From Spirochaetia bacterium (GTDB taxonomy: Bacteria > Spirochaetota > Spirochaetia > PWKH01), in contig JAIPFU010000016.1 in the NCBI GenBank assembly GCA_021736505.1, positions 1-19,645 of the forward strand: a DNA stretch of 19,645 nucleotides. Reading direction: 5' to 3'. The first letter of the stretch is position 1. Each line of letters opens with the position of its first letter. A program made the position numbers and the translations under genes. Under the pieces are notes generated by a model. That model made no database searches and had not been told where the DNA came from. It saw only the letters and a program-made list of their open reading frames with translations. Shown here in pieces: positions 7,015 to 15,563 of the stretch.

Positions 7015-8511
7015 ATGTCAAAATCATATCTTGAATTCCGCGGAGTCACAAAAAAATTCCCAGGTGTTGTTGCTTTGAATAATGTCAACATGGAAATTAG
7101 AAAAGGTGAAGTGTATGGACTTGTTGGTGAAAATGGTGCAGGCAAATCAACGTTATTAAAGATTCTTAGCGGGGCATACATACCAACTACAGGTTCAATT
7201 ATTATCGATGGAGTCGAAAAACAATTTCAGAGCACTCGTGATGCTCTTGACGAGGGAATTTCTGTTATTTATCAGGAACTGAATCTTGTTCCCGAAATGA
7301 CAGTGGCGGAAAACTTGATGCTTGGACATTTGCCTAAAAATCGTTTTGGAATGCTTGATTTTACATCTATGAATAAAATTGCCCAAAAAGAGATGCAGTA
7401 TGTTCTTGAAAATATTGATCCAAGAAAAAAAATCAAGAAATATGCAATTGCCCAGCGTCAGATGATAGAAATTGCAAAAGCATTATTAAAAAATGCTGAC
7501 ATTATCGCATTTGATGAACCAACTAGTTCACTTTCAGATAAAGAAATTAAACGGTTATTTCAAATAATCGATCATCTAAGGCAGCAGGGTAAAGCAATTA
7601 TATATGTTTCCCATAGAATGGAAGAAATCTTTAAAGTTTGTGACAGAGTTACAGTTTTCAGGGATGGTAAACTGGTAGAAACTTTTTCAGATGTTAAAAG
7701 TATTTCTCATAATCAGCTGGTAAAAAAAATGGTTGGACGAGAAATAAAAGATGTTTATGGGTATAAGCCTCGTAAGCAAGGCGAAACTCTATTGAAGGTA
7801 GAACAGCTCTTAGGAACAGGTATTACTCATAAAGCTGATTTTACGGTAAAAGCCGGGGAAATTGTGGGATTTTTTGGTCTTGTCGGTGCCGGCAGAACGG
7901 AGTTAATGCGTTTGATTTATGGAGCAGAGAAAATTGATTCTGGGAAAATACATGTTGAAAATGCTTCAGTTTCTTGTAAAAGCCCTCAGGATGCCATAAA
8001 CCATGGCTTATGTTATTGCCCAGAAGATCGAAAAGACGAAGGGATTATCCCAATTCGATCTGTAAGTGAAAATATAAATATTAGCTGCAGAAGAAATATG
8101 CTGAGAAGAATTTTTTTCCTTGATAAGGAAAAGGAGAGGGCAAATGCTGAACATTTTATTGAGAAATTGACAATAAAAACCCCTTCAATAAATCAGTTAA
8201 TTGCTAACCTTTCTGGTGGAAATCAGCAAAAAACCATTCTTGCACGGTGGCTCAGTGAGGATATCAAGGTTTTCTTAATGGATGAACCTACAAGAGGAAT
8301 AGATGTCGGTTCCAAATATGAAATCTACCAAATAATGTATAACCTAGCTGAATCAGGAAAAGCTGTTGTTTTTGTTTCCAGTGATTTACCGGAAGTAATG
8401 GGAGTTGCAGATAGGATAATTGTAATGCGTGAAGGTGAAATTGTCGGTTCAATAAATCGTGATGAAGCAACAGAAGAGAAACTTCTTTCCCTAGCGCTTC
8501 CAGTCGCGTAA
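7015..8511 (+). CDS. AraG-like sugar ABC transporter ATP-binding protein (two ABC domains)
   Basis: A 498-residue double ATPase that would power import through the AraH-like permease. Domain 1 has Walker A GENGAGKST (38-46), Q87, a degraded signature YAIAQRQM (143-150), Walker B FDE (166-168) and switch His H200. Domain 2 has a degenerate Walker A GLVGAGRTE (288-296, Lys replaced by Arg R294), an intact signature LSGGNQQ (399-405), Walker B LMDE (421-424) and no switch His (VSSDLPE). This asymmetry is normal for the RbsA/AraG class: one hydrolytic site forms from the domain-1 Walker motifs and the domain-2 signature. The length is typical. The ATG is preceded by a modest AAAGGG, so translation may be weaker than for the binding protein. 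Its first domain is the closest relative in this window of the ABC domain fused to the histidine kinase. Confidence 0.93.
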   Translation: MSKSYLEFRGVTKKFPGVVALNNVNMEIRKGEVYGLVGENGAGKSTLLKILSGAYIPTTGSIIIDGVEKQFQSTRDALDEGISVIYQELNLVPEMTVAENLMLGHLPKNRFGMLDFTSMNKIAQKEMQYVLENIDPRKKIKKYAIAQRQMIEIAKALLKNADIIAFDEPTSSLSDKEIKRLFQIIDHLRQQGKAIIYVSHRMEEIFKVCDRVTVFRDGKLVETFSDVKSISHNQLVKKMVGREIKDVYGYKPRKQGETLLKVEQLLGTGITHKADFTVKAGEIVGFFGLVGAGRTELMRLIYGAEKIDSGKIHVENASVSCKSPQDAINHGLCYCPEDRKDEGIIPIRSVSENINISCRRNMLRRIFFLDKEKERANAEHFIEKLTIKTPSINQLIANLSGGNQQKTILARWLSEDIKVFLMDEPTRGIDVGSKYEIYQIMYNLAESGKAVVFVSSDLPEVMGVADRIIVMREGEIVGSINRDEATEEKLLSLALPVA

Positions 8512-8534
8512 ATTTAGATTATTCTAAATTTTTT
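8511..8534 (+). terminator. Weak AT-rich hairpin with T-run after the ATPase gene
   Basis: AATTTAGA (8511-8518) and TCTAAATT (8523-8530) form an 8-bp stem with a TTAT loop, continuing into a short T-run to 8534. It overlaps the stop codon. The stem is almost all A-T, so it would be at most a partial terminator or pause site inside the operon. Confidence 0.35.
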
Positions 8535-8572
8535 AGTCTTCCTTTATTCGAACCAGGCAATTTTTACAATTT

Positions 8573-8593
8573 CACATGTATTTAATACATGTG
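8573..8593. repeat. Perfect palindrome between ATPase and permease genes
   Basis: CACATGTATT (8573-8582) and AATACATGTG (8584-8593) are exact reverse complements around a single central T. It lies in the 129-base gap before the permease start. It could be an operator-like dyad or an mRNA hairpin; the one-base spacer argues against a stable tight hairpin and slightly for a protein site. No function is known. Confidence 0.5.
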
Positions 8594-8640
8594 CATATTT
8601 CAAACATAATAAGTGATAAAACTTGTATAAGGAGTTTATT

Positions 8641-9627
8641 TTGGATAACTACGGAGATACAGTTTCTGTAAAAACTGAAAATAAGGATAGTTTCATAAGA
8701 AAAGTCTGGGATAATTCTGGGATGATCCTTGTTTTTGTTATCATGTTTATTCTTCTCAGTATATTTGTTCCCTACTTCTTAACTTATAGAAATATGATAG
8801 GCTTAAGCCTTTCTGTTACATCTCTTGGTATGGTAGGAAGCACTATGCTTTTTGCTCTAGCTGCAGGAGATCTAGACTTATCTGTGGGTTCCACTGTTGC
8901 TTTCACAGGGGTTTTCACCGCAGTAGTAATCAATGCAACGGGTAGTGTTTTTCTCGGAATTGTCAGCGGACTTACTGCTGGAGCAATGGTAGGCCTCGTA
9001 AATGGTTTAATAATATCTCGTTTAAAACTTAATCCGCTGATCACAACTCTTGCAACTATGCAGATTGTTCGTGGATTAGGATTTATTGTTTCTCGCGGCA
9101 GTGCTATTGGAGTAAGAAATGCAGACTTCTTTGGTCTTGGAGTTGGCTCGTTCATGGGGATTCCAAATCCTGTATGGATTACATTAGCTTGTTTTATTGT
9201 TTTTGGAGTTCTACTAAATAATACATCTTATGGTAAGAATACCCTGGCCATTGGCGGTAATATGGAAGCTGCACGTTTAGCTGGAATAAATGTTGAACGT
9301 ACAAAAACAGTTATCTTTCTTCTGCAAGGAATTATCACTGCTTTAGCTGGTATTGTATTAGCCTCTAGGATGACTAGCGGTCAGCCGAACTCTGCAAATG
9401 GCTTTGAACTTGATGTTATTTCTGCCTGCGTTCTCGGAGGAGTTTCTCTATCGGGAGGGGTTGGATCAATAAGCGGCATTATAGTGGGTGTTCTCATTAT
9501 GGGAACAGTTCAGAATGCTATGAATTTATTAAACATACCAACCTTTTACCAGTATGTAGTTCGAGGAAGTATACTGCTTATTGCTGTATTCCTTGACCAG
9601 ATGAAACAGAATACCAGGAGAAATTAG
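8641..9627 (+). CDS. AraH-like sugar ABC transporter permease
   Basis: A 328-residue inner-membrane permease with the many hydrophobic segments of the RbsC/AraH/XylH family. Strong AraH-like stretches include AAGDLDLSVGS, NPLITTLATMQIVRGLGF, NTLAIGGNMEAARLAGI (the ATPase-contacting loop), ASRMTSGQP, SACVLGGVSLSGGVGSI and NAMNLLNIPTFYQYVVRG. A longer frame begins at TTG 8623, but AAGGAG at 8629-8634 lies six bases before TTG 8641, which is the better start. The 129-base upstream gap holds a weak hairpin and a perfect palindrome. The stop directly abuts the next gene's ATG. This permease is the natural docking partner for the AraG-like ATPase and, by inference, for the kinase's ABC domain. Confidence 0.93.
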   Translation: MDNYGDTVSVKTENKDSFIRKVWDNSGMILVFVIMFILLSIFVPYFLTYRNMIGLSLSVTSLGMVGSTMLFALAAGDLDLSVGSTVAFTGVFTAVVINATGSVFLGIVSGLTAGAMVGLVNGLIISRLKLNPLITTLATMQIVRGLGFIVSRGSAIGVRNADFFGLGVGSFMGIPNPVWITLACFIVFGVLLNNTSYGKNTLAIGGNMEAARLAGINVERTKTVIFLLQGIITALAGIVLASRMTSGQPNSANGFELDVISACVLGGVSLSGGVGSISGIIVGVLIMGTVQNAMNLLNIPTFYQYVVRGSILLIAVFLDQMKQNTRRN

Positions 9628-10788
9628 ATGACAAATCTTGATAGGCTTAATCATACATTATCATGTAATGGAAAAGCTGATCGCATCATGACTTATGATT
9701 ATGTTGATAATACTGAAGTGCTAAAAGCTTATGGCGGATATAATCCAGCAAAATCTTATAGTACTGAAGAATTGATTGATATTAACGTAAAAGCTTACCG
9801 CGGAATAGGCTTGGATATCACTCGTGCAACGCATGACCCTGTGAATCATTGGATGCGTAACAAAGTAGACAACTGGATTAGATTTTTTCATGTAAATCCT
9901 GAAAAATGGAAAGTGGAACAGGGAGGAGATACTGCCTGGATTTCAGAAAGGCCTTTCCATGATCTTGAAAGTCTAAAGAAAAATCTTCCTGAAATACCAG
10001 ATATCGAAGAAATTAGAGAATGGTATGAGCCGTTTATCAAAGATATTACAGAACGATTTAACTCAGAAGACCGCTTGTTTATTGGTGCTGTAGAAGGACC
10101 AATTTGTGATGCATATACATATATTGATATGGAACTCTTTTCTTATTTACTATTTGATGCTCCGGATATTGTTCAGCATGTTTTGGAATGTACACACACA
10201 TATTCAGACAGTATAGCGCAAATTTATTCAGAAAACGAGACTCCCCCTCTTCAATTTATGGGTGAGGATATAGCTGGATCGACAGGTCCTATTTTTTCTC
10301 CTGTTAAAGTTGAACAGTTGGGATTAGAAAAATGGAGAAAAATTGCTTCCCATATACAAAATCGAGGTGGGAAATTTATTTTTCATACCGATGGAAGATA
10401 TGGGGAATTGTTGGATCTGCTATTGGGAAAGGATCGATTACATGCAGAAGCGCTGAATCCCATAGAAAGATCAAACTGTAATGATATTTTTGAGATACAT
10501 AGTAATTGGCCTGATACCTTTTTATTTGGGAATGTCTGCTGCGAAGATACACTTCCCTTCGGCAATAGATATGATGTTGAAGATGAGACGTTGGAACTAA
10601 TTGAGAAAATTGGTCCATCAGGGAGAATTTTTATTGGTTCATCCAGTGAAGTCCATGAGTCTATTCCATTGCTGAATATTGAGGTTATGTATAACACTGT
10701 GCATGAATTCGGGACATATCCCATAGATATTGAACGAATTAAGAAAAAAAGAGTCGAGTTATCACCAAAATTGAGGGTAAGAAAATGA
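9628..10788 (+). CDS. URO-D/MtaA-superfamily protein 1
   Basis: A 386-residue soluble protein of the uroporphyrinogen decarboxylase-like TIM-barrel superfamily, which also holds corrinoid-dependent methyltransferases (MtaA, MtbA, CmuA). Recognisable parts are the LDRLNHTLSCNGKADRI start (the usual R-x5-L-x2-G-x2-DR element), FMGEDIAGSTGPIFSP (210-225), and GGKFIFHTDGRYGELLDLL with H253-x-D255-G256 followed by HAEALNPIE. The Arg-rich motif of true HemE is absent, so haem synthesis is unlikely. The zinc Cys of the MtaA H-x-C motif is replaced by Asp. AGGAG precedes the ATG, which directly follows the permease stop, so translation is coupled to transport. Substrate and reaction are unknown. Confidence 0.8.
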   Translation: MTNLDRLNHTLSCNGKADRIMTYDYVDNTEVLKAYGGYNPAKSYSTEELIDINVKAYRGIGLDITRATHDPVNHWMRNKVDNWIRFFHVNPEKWKVEQGGDTAWISERPFHDLESLKKNLPEIPDIEEIREWYEPFIKDITERFNSEDRLFIGAVEGPICDAYTYIDMELFSYLLFDAPDIVQHVLECTHTYSDSIAQIYSENETPPLQFMGEDIAGSTGPIFSPVKVEQLGLEKWRKIASHIQNRGGKFIFHTDGRYGELLDLLLGKDRLHAEALNPIERSNCNDIFEIHSNWPDTFLFGNVCCEDTLPFGNRYDVEDETLELIEKIGPSGRIFIGSSSEVHESIPLLNIEVMYNTVHEFGTYPIDIERIKKKRVELSPKLRVRK

Positions 10789-11852
10789 AACACAGAGAGC
10801 GAGTAGCATGTGCTCTTGATCATAAACAGCCAGATAGGCCACCCATGCAGATAAGTTTTACTCCAGAATTTGCTCAGCGTCTTTCTGAAAATCTTAAACT
10901 TACAGAAGATGCACATAATCCCCATGGCGGAGGGAATGATTACCAATTGGAAATTGCCACTCAACAGGATATTCTGCTGACATCCGTTGGCTGGGCTAAC
11001 TGCTATTACAATGAAAACGAAGAATATACAGATGAATGGGGAGTTGGCTGGCGAAGTGTCCCTTATGAAACGCCATTCGGAAAGGGGCGTTATACAGAAA
11101 TTTGCGAGCATCCCTTAGAAAATGACGAAGCAGTTTCATCCTATAAGATTCCTGATCCTAATCGCTCGAGTTTGTATGAAGAATCAAGAAATCTCGTATC
11201 TGATTTTGGTAGTGAATATTGGATTACTGGAGTTACTGTAACCACTATGTTTGAAACAGCTTGGGCTTTACGTGGGCTTGAACAGATGATGATGGATTTT
11301 ATTCTAAATCCCGAACTTGCTGAAGAGATTCTTGATATTCCTTTTTCATACCATCTTGCTGCAGCAAAAGAACTTGTAAATATCGGCGTTGATATGATCT
11401 GGATAGGCGATGATGTAGGCAGCCAGCATTCAATGATGCTCTCCCCTGATATATGGCGTAAGTTTTTAAAGCCGAGAATGGCTAGCTTTATTTCTCAGCT
11501 TAAGGAATTAAATCCTGCTTTGAAAGTTGCCTATCATTCAGATGGTATGATCAAACCCATAATTCCGGATTTAATTGATATTGGACTGGATATACTGAAT
11601 CCTGTTCAGCCATTATCCATGGATCCCAGTGAACTAAAGAAGCTTTACGGCAAAGAACTTTGTTTCTGGGGGACTATTGATGAACAACATACTTTACCCT
11701 ATGGGACTCCCGACGATGTTAAAAAAGAAACAAAAAGTAGAATGGATATAGTCGGCAAAGATGGTGGTTTAATTCTTGGTCCTACACATCATGTGCAGCT
11801 AGATACTCCCTTGGAAAATTTTCATGCCATGGTAGATACAATTACAGGGTAG
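10785..11852 (+). CDS. URO-D/MtaA-superfamily protein 2
   Basis: A 355-residue relative of the previous protein, overlapping it by four bases (ATGA), so the two are translationally coupled. It is the most canonical of the three: KHRERVACALDHKQPDRPP at the start, WIGDDVGSQHSMMLSPDIW (206-224), then KVAYHSDGMIKPIIPDL with H251-x-D253-G254, LDILNPVQPLSMDP and FWGTIDEQHTLPYG. The family usually binds a tetrapyrrole or corrinoid-methyl group in the barrel mouth, but no partner corrinoid protein is in this window. As in its neighbours, Asp replaces the thiol-activating zinc Cys. Pairing with protein 1 may mean a heteromer or two successive steps. Confidence 0.85.
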   Translation: MKHRERVACALDHKQPDRPPMQISFTPEFAQRLSENLKLTEDAHNPHGGGNDYQLEIATQQDILLTSVGWANCYYNENEEYTDEWGVGWRSVPYETPFGKGRYTEICEHPLENDEAVSSYKIPDPNRSSLYEESRNLVSDFGSEYWITGVTVTTMFETAWALRGLEQMMMDFILNPELAEEILDIPFSYHLAAAKELVNIGVDMIWIGDDVGSQHSMMLSPDIWRKFLKPRMASFISQLKELNPALKVAYHSDGMIKPIIPDLIDIGLDILNPVQPLSMDPSELKKLYGKELCFWGTIDEQHTLPYGTPDDVKKETKSRMDIVGKDGGLILGPTHHVQLDTPLENFHAMVDTITG

Positions 11853-11859
11853 GATCTTC

Positions 11860-12768
11860 ATGAAAAAGTTAATCCTTGAAAATGAATATATCAAACTAAG
11901 TTGTCTGCCTGAGCGGGGTGGAAAAATAGTTTCACTTTTGAATAATCAAAATAAATTTGAGTGGTTATATCAAAAGCCGGAGACAGTTATCGGTGCTTAT
12001 CTCGACAATTACCTGAGAGCTTTTGATTCCTCAGAATCTTATGGTATAGATGAAATGTTTCCAACTATTCTGCCGTATAGCCGAAAACAATCAGCTGGAG
12101 AATGTATCGAAGAGCCGGATCATGGTTGGTTATGGCGTTTACCTTGGGAAGTTAATTATCAAAAAGATAATAAGATCAGTCTTTCCTGCTGCAGAGATGA
12201 TCTTGGTTGGAATTTTCATAGAAATATTGAACTTAATGCAAATCAAATTATTTTTTCTTATTGTCTTGAAAATTTGACTGATAGTAGATTCCCGGGATTA
12301 TGGGCATTGCATCCGCTGTTCAGTATGTATCCTGAGACAGTTGTTTCTATACCAAAGACATTAAGATATATTATTCAGGCAACGGATGGAAAAATTGATG
12401 GAGGAGCCCTTGGTGAATATGGCAGCAGACATAAGATTGAAGATTTACCCTTTTCACTATTTAGACCTTCATGTACTCCTTATGGAACGGCTTTAAAATT
12501 CTACAATGCAGAGCCGTTAAAGGATGGAAGTTTTTCTATTCAGGATCGTAGAGGAAATTTGGAGCTTGAATTCTCCAGTAGTAAGATTCCATGGATTGGT
12601 TTCTGGATAAATCGCTCAGGTTGGGGAGGACAGGAAAATTTTGCACTGGAACCGGCTTCTGCTCCAATGGACTCTCCTGAAAAGTCTTCACAATTTGGCA
12701 CAGAAGCATATGTAAAAGCCTATGAAACTTATGAATGGAAACTTAACATATCTGTTGGATCATTTTGA
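11860..12768 (+). CDS. Aldose-1-epimerase-like (galactose mutarotase fold) protein
   Basis: A 302-residue beta-rich protein of the galactose-mutarotase superfamily. The start LENEYIKLSCLPERGGKIVSL is the standard first strands. Candidate catalytic residues are the His of LWALHPLFSM (H151, general acid) and the Glu of NFALEPASAPMD (E264, general base), at the spacing expected in the family; H88 in PDHGWLW may contact the sugar. It would interconvert anomers of the imported sugar or hold a sugar for another enzyme. TAGGA lies about six bases before the ATG, seven bases after the previous stop. Its presence supports a free monosaccharide or a derivative as the operon's substrate. Confidence 0.8.
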   Translation: MKKLILENEYIKLSCLPERGGKIVSLLNNQNKFEWLYQKPETVIGAYLDNYLRAFDSSESYGIDEMFPTILPYSRKQSAGECIEEPDHGWLWRLPWEVNYQKDNKISLSCCRDDLGWNFHRNIELNANQIIFSYCLENLTDSRFPGLWALHPLFSMYPETVVSIPKTLRYIIQATDGKIDGGALGEYGSRHKIEDLPFSLFRPSCTPYGTALKFYNAEPLKDGSFSIQDRRGNLELEFSSSKIPWIGFWINRSGWGGQENFALEPASAPMDSPEKSSQFGTEAYVKAYETYEWKLNISVGSF

Positions 12769-12828
12769 GATCGTGACTGATGAACATAATACAGTTTTAA
12801 TATTTTTTTACTAGTGAAAGGAAAACAT

Positions 12829-13926
12829 ATGAAGCAATGGTGGAATGTTGAACTGGAAGGGAAACCCGATTTTGAAGAATCAATGAAACGCATTTATGCA
12901 TGGTATGATAGTGATATTATTGATCGCCCCCCTGTCCGTTTTCATCGGCATAATGAACAATTTTCTTCAAGTGATGCCATTGTTACAGAATCTTGGAGTT
13001 CATTAAAAGAGCGGTGGATGGATGCAGACTATCAAGTGAATGCTTATCTTTCACAAATTAAGGATAAGGTGTTTCGTGGGGAAACTTTTCCGGTATTTGA
13101 ACCCAATTTAGGGCCTAACGTATATGCCGCTATGCACGGAGGTGAATTGGAGTTTGGCGAAATAACGAGCTGGTATCATCCCATAATTACCAATGAAGAA
13201 GATATGAGAGAACTTACTTTCAGCAAAAATCATGAGTATTTCAAAAAATTGGAAGAATTGACAGCTATAGCTGTTGATAAATGCAGAGGGAAAAGCCTTG
13301 TTGCTTATACCGATTTACATCCCGGAGTGGACTGTGCGGCTGCATGGAGGGGAAATGATAAACTATGTATGGATTTTTATGATAAGCCTCATTTTGTAAA
13401 GGAATTAATGAACCGCGCCCTGGAAAACTTTTCAGAGGTTTATCGCTATTTTGATAAAATCCTTAAGGCTGCAAAACTTCCTTCCGTTTGCTGGATGAAC
13501 ATTCCAGATTTTGGCACTTTACACATACCAAGTAATGATTTTTCAGCTATGATAGGGCCTCAAATTTTTAACGAATTCTGTATTCCCATTCACAAAAAAG
13601 AAATGCATGAAATGAGCAGGAATATTTTTCATGTTGATGGTCCTGGGGTTGCCAGACATATTGATGAAATCATAAATTTACCGAATCTTTCAGCTATTCA
13701 ATGGGTTCAGGGAGTAGGAGATGACTACCCAATAATGCAGTGGGTTCCATTTATAAAAAAACTGCAGAAAGCAAAAGTCCCCATAATTGTTGATGTAGCT
13801 CTGAAAGAATTAGAAAAATTCTGCAATACTGTTAATCCAGAGGGAATATTTCTTTGGATCGGAACAGAAAGTGAAGAAGAAGAAATTGAAGTACTTAATC
13901 GTCTCCATCGGTGGAATATTTCCTAA
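12829..13926 (+). CDS. URO-D/MtaA-superfamily protein 3 (divergent)
   Basis: A 365-residue protein, the last gene of the operon, 60 bases after the epimerase-like gene. A GTG at 12814 is in frame, but GAAAGG (12816-12821) sits seven bases before ATG 12829, which is chosen. It is divergent but keeps the superfamily layout: IDRPPVRF near the N-terminus (31-38), VYAAMHGGELEFG, a long helical region with WRGNDKLCMDFYDKPHFVKEL, and NIFHVDGPGVARHIDEI with H268-x-D270-G271, then SAIQWVQGVGDDY. The initial R-x5-L element is replaced by ESMKRIYAWYDSDI. The shared H-x-D-G triplet links all three operon members. Function unknown. Confidence 0.72.
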   Translation: MKQWWNVELEGKPDFEESMKRIYAWYDSDIIDRPPVRFHRHNEQFSSSDAIVTESWSSLKERWMDADYQVNAYLSQIKDKVFRGETFPVFEPNLGPNVYAAMHGGELEFGEITSWYHPIITNEEDMRELTFSKNHEYFKKLEELTAIAVDKCRGKSLVAYTDLHPGVDCAAAWRGNDKLCMDFYDKPHFVKELMNRALENFSEVYRYFDKILKAAKLPSVCWMNIPDFGTLHIPSNDFSAMIGPQIFNEFCIPIHKKEMHEMSRNIFHVDGPGVARHIDEIINLPNLSAIQWVQGVGDDYPIMQWVPFIKKLQKAKVPIIVDVALKELEKFCNTVNPEGIFLWIGTESEEEEIEVLNRLHRWNIS

Positions 13927-13962
13927 AACAAAAGGTTTTATTTATTTTCAATTGTTTAATTA

Positions 13963-14047
13963 ACTGCCTGCTTGACGGCTTTTTTCAAAATATACCTGTG
14001 AATAAACTCAGAGCAGACAGTATTTCTACTTATAGAGAAAACTCTAT
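13963..14047. terminator. Inverted repeats between convergent operon end and ackA
   Basis: ACTGCCTGCT (13963-13972) can pair with AGCAGACAGT (14012-14021) with one mismatch across a 39-base loop, and a T-run (about 13980-13985) lies inside that loop. A second hairpin, ATAGAG (14032-14037) and CTCTAT (14042-14047) with an AAAA tetraloop, follows. Neither is a strong classical terminator, but they lie between convergent genes, where termination from both sides is expected. Confidence 0.3.
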
Positions 14048-14074
14048 CAATTCTTTTACATAATTATTCCGTTT

Positions 14075-15421
14075 TTACTCCTGTTTAGGTGGATATGCTA
14101 TTAGTCCCTTTAGGTGAGGCCGTTTCTGCAGGTCCGTTTCAAGGCTTTTTGCCCGGGCTTTATTCACGTAATCTGCAGACTGAAAACTGTATTGGAATTT
14201 TGTGTGAATATCATAGGTGCCGTTAACCAGAGCGTAAGTATCTTCAGTCATAACAAGCTCTTCATCTGTTGGTATAACAAAGATTTTTACCGGAGAATTA
14301 TCAGCTGATATTTCCAGCTCAGCATTACGGCAGGTTGCTTTTTCATTCTTTTCCTGGTCAAGGATGATGCCTAAATGCTCCAGTCCTGAAAGTGCCCCTT
14401 TTCTAATATGGGGAGCCATTTCGCCGACACCAGCAGTCATGACAATAGCATCTGTTTTCCCAATTGCTGCCACATATGCGCCGATGTATTTTTTTATGCG
14501 GTAGCACTCCATATCAATGGCAAGCTGACATCGACTGTCACCTTCCGCTGCTGCATCTCGTATATCTCTACGGTCGCTGAATTTTTCTGTAATGCCGAAG
14601 ACACCGCTTTTTTTGTTAAGAGCCTGGTCCAGATCTTTTGCTGAAATATTATTTTCAGACATAATATAGGGTCCAATTGCCGGGTCCATATCTCCGCTTC
14701 GGGTTCCCATAATAAGTCCTTCCAGCGGAGTCATACCCATTGAGGTATCATAGCTTACTCCATCTTTAACTGCACATATTGATGCCCCATTTCCAATATG
14801 AGCTATTACCAAGTTTGTCTCCATAGGGTCCTTGCCAAGAAGAACGGCTGCCCTTTTTGCTGTATAGACATAGCTGGTGCCGTGAAAACCATATCTCCTT
14901 ACATTATTATTTTCATACCAGTTGTAGGGGAGAGCATACATATAACTCGATTCTGGCATAGTCTGATGCCAGGCAGTATCCATGACTGCACAGTGAGGTA
15001 CATCAGGGAGAACTTGCTTAGCTGCCTTTATCCCGAGAATATTAGCAGGGTTGTGGAGAGGAGCTAAATGAATAAGAGATTCAAATTCTCTAAGAATTTC
15101 ATCATCCACAATAACAGATTTTTTAAATTCCTCTCCACCGTGGACAATTCGATGTCCAACAGCTTTAATTTCGCTAATATCACTCATGACTCCATATTCA
15201 CCATCAAGTATCATGCTCGTAACAATTTCTATAGCTTCTTTATGACTTGGACAGGAAAATTCCTGGGTATATTCAGGTTTCCCGATAGCTTTGTGTTCAA
15301 TTGTTGACGTTTTAAGTCCGATTCGTTCTACAACTCCGACGGCAAGAACGTTTTTTTCTGTCCAGTCAAAGACCTGATATTTTGCAGAGGAACTGCCGCA
15401 GTTCAACGTGAGAATTAACAT
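14075..15421 (-). CDS. ackA: Acetate kinase
   Basis: Makes ATP and acetate from acetyl phosphate, the last step of mixed-acid or acetogenic fermentation. The 448-residue sequence shows NCGSSSAKY (N7), [11 protein letters not shown] (R91), H123, D148 in [19 protein letters not shown] (H180), AHIGNGASI (H208), [12 protein letters not shown] (R241), TAGVGE and PTDEEL, at the residue numbers of the well-studied Methanosarcina enzyme. The usual HGTSH reads HGTSY here. The protein is about 40-50 residues longer than the usual ~400, with a charged C-terminal extension from about residue 405. GGAGGT lies about nine bases before the ATG. It is a single-gene unit facing the transporter operon. Confidence 0.97.
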   Translation of the reverse strand: MLILTLNCGSSSAKYQVFDWTEKNVLAVGVVERIGLKTSTIEHKAIGKPEYTQEFSCPSHKEAIEIVTSMILDGEYGVMSDISEIKAVGHRIVHGGEEFKKSVIVDDEILREFESLIHLAPLHNPANILGIKAAKQVLPDVPHCAVMDTAWHQTMPESSYMYALPYNWYENNNVRRYGFHGTSYVYTAKRAAVLLGKDPMETNLVIAHIGNGASICAVKDGVSYDTSMGMTPLEGLIMGTRSGDMDPAIGPYIMSENNISAKDLDQALNKKSGVFGITEKFSDRRDIRDAAAEGDSRCQLAIDMECYRIKKYIGAYVAAIGKTDAIVMTAGVGEMAPHIRKGALSGLEHLGIILDQEKNEKATCRNAELEISADNSPVKIFVIPTDEELVMTEDTYALVNGTYDIHTKFQYSFQSADYVNKARAKSLETDLQKRPHLKGLIAYPPKQE

Positions 15422-15563
15422 GAAAAGACCTCCGAACCTTTTGGTTAGTTTATTTTAATATATTTTAGGTATATGAAAGAAATTGTTACACGATAGCAGA
15501 AAAAATTCAATATTTAAGACATAATAGTCAATCAATAAAACAGTTTTTCCATTTATATATAGT
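15422..15563. other. Divergent intergenic region, ackA / exported orphan
   Basis: This is 142 AT-rich bases. Next to ackA is the ribosome site GGAGGT on the minus strand. CATAAT at 15520-15525 could be a -10 element for the + strand gene, but no convincing -35 is seen 16-18 bases upstream. No ribosome site precedes the ATG at 15564. No RNA gene or repeat is recognised. Confidence 0.3.

Noticed and set aside
8623..8640. Upstream TTG start for the permease
   Set aside because: The AAGGAG ribosome site lies after this codon and is correctly spaced for TTG 8641.
5922..9627. Plain L-arabinose uptake locus (araFGH gene names)
   Set aside because: Similarity to AraFGH is strong, but no araBAD or AraC is present, two binding residues differ and the operon continues with URO-D-like genes, so the gene names were withheld.
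10383..11111. A 242-codon open frame on the minus strand across the first two URO-D genes
   Set aside because: It lies antisense to two well-supported coding frames, has no ribosome site and no recognisable domain.
9628..11852. True uroporphyrinogen decarboxylase (HemE) genes
   Set aside because: The N-terminal Arg motif of HemE is missing, there are three paralogues in one operon, and the context is sugar transport, not tetrapyrrole synthesis.
12814..12828. Upstream GTG start for the third URO-D-like protein
   Set aside because: The GAAAGG ribosome site overlaps and follows this codon and fits ATG 12829.
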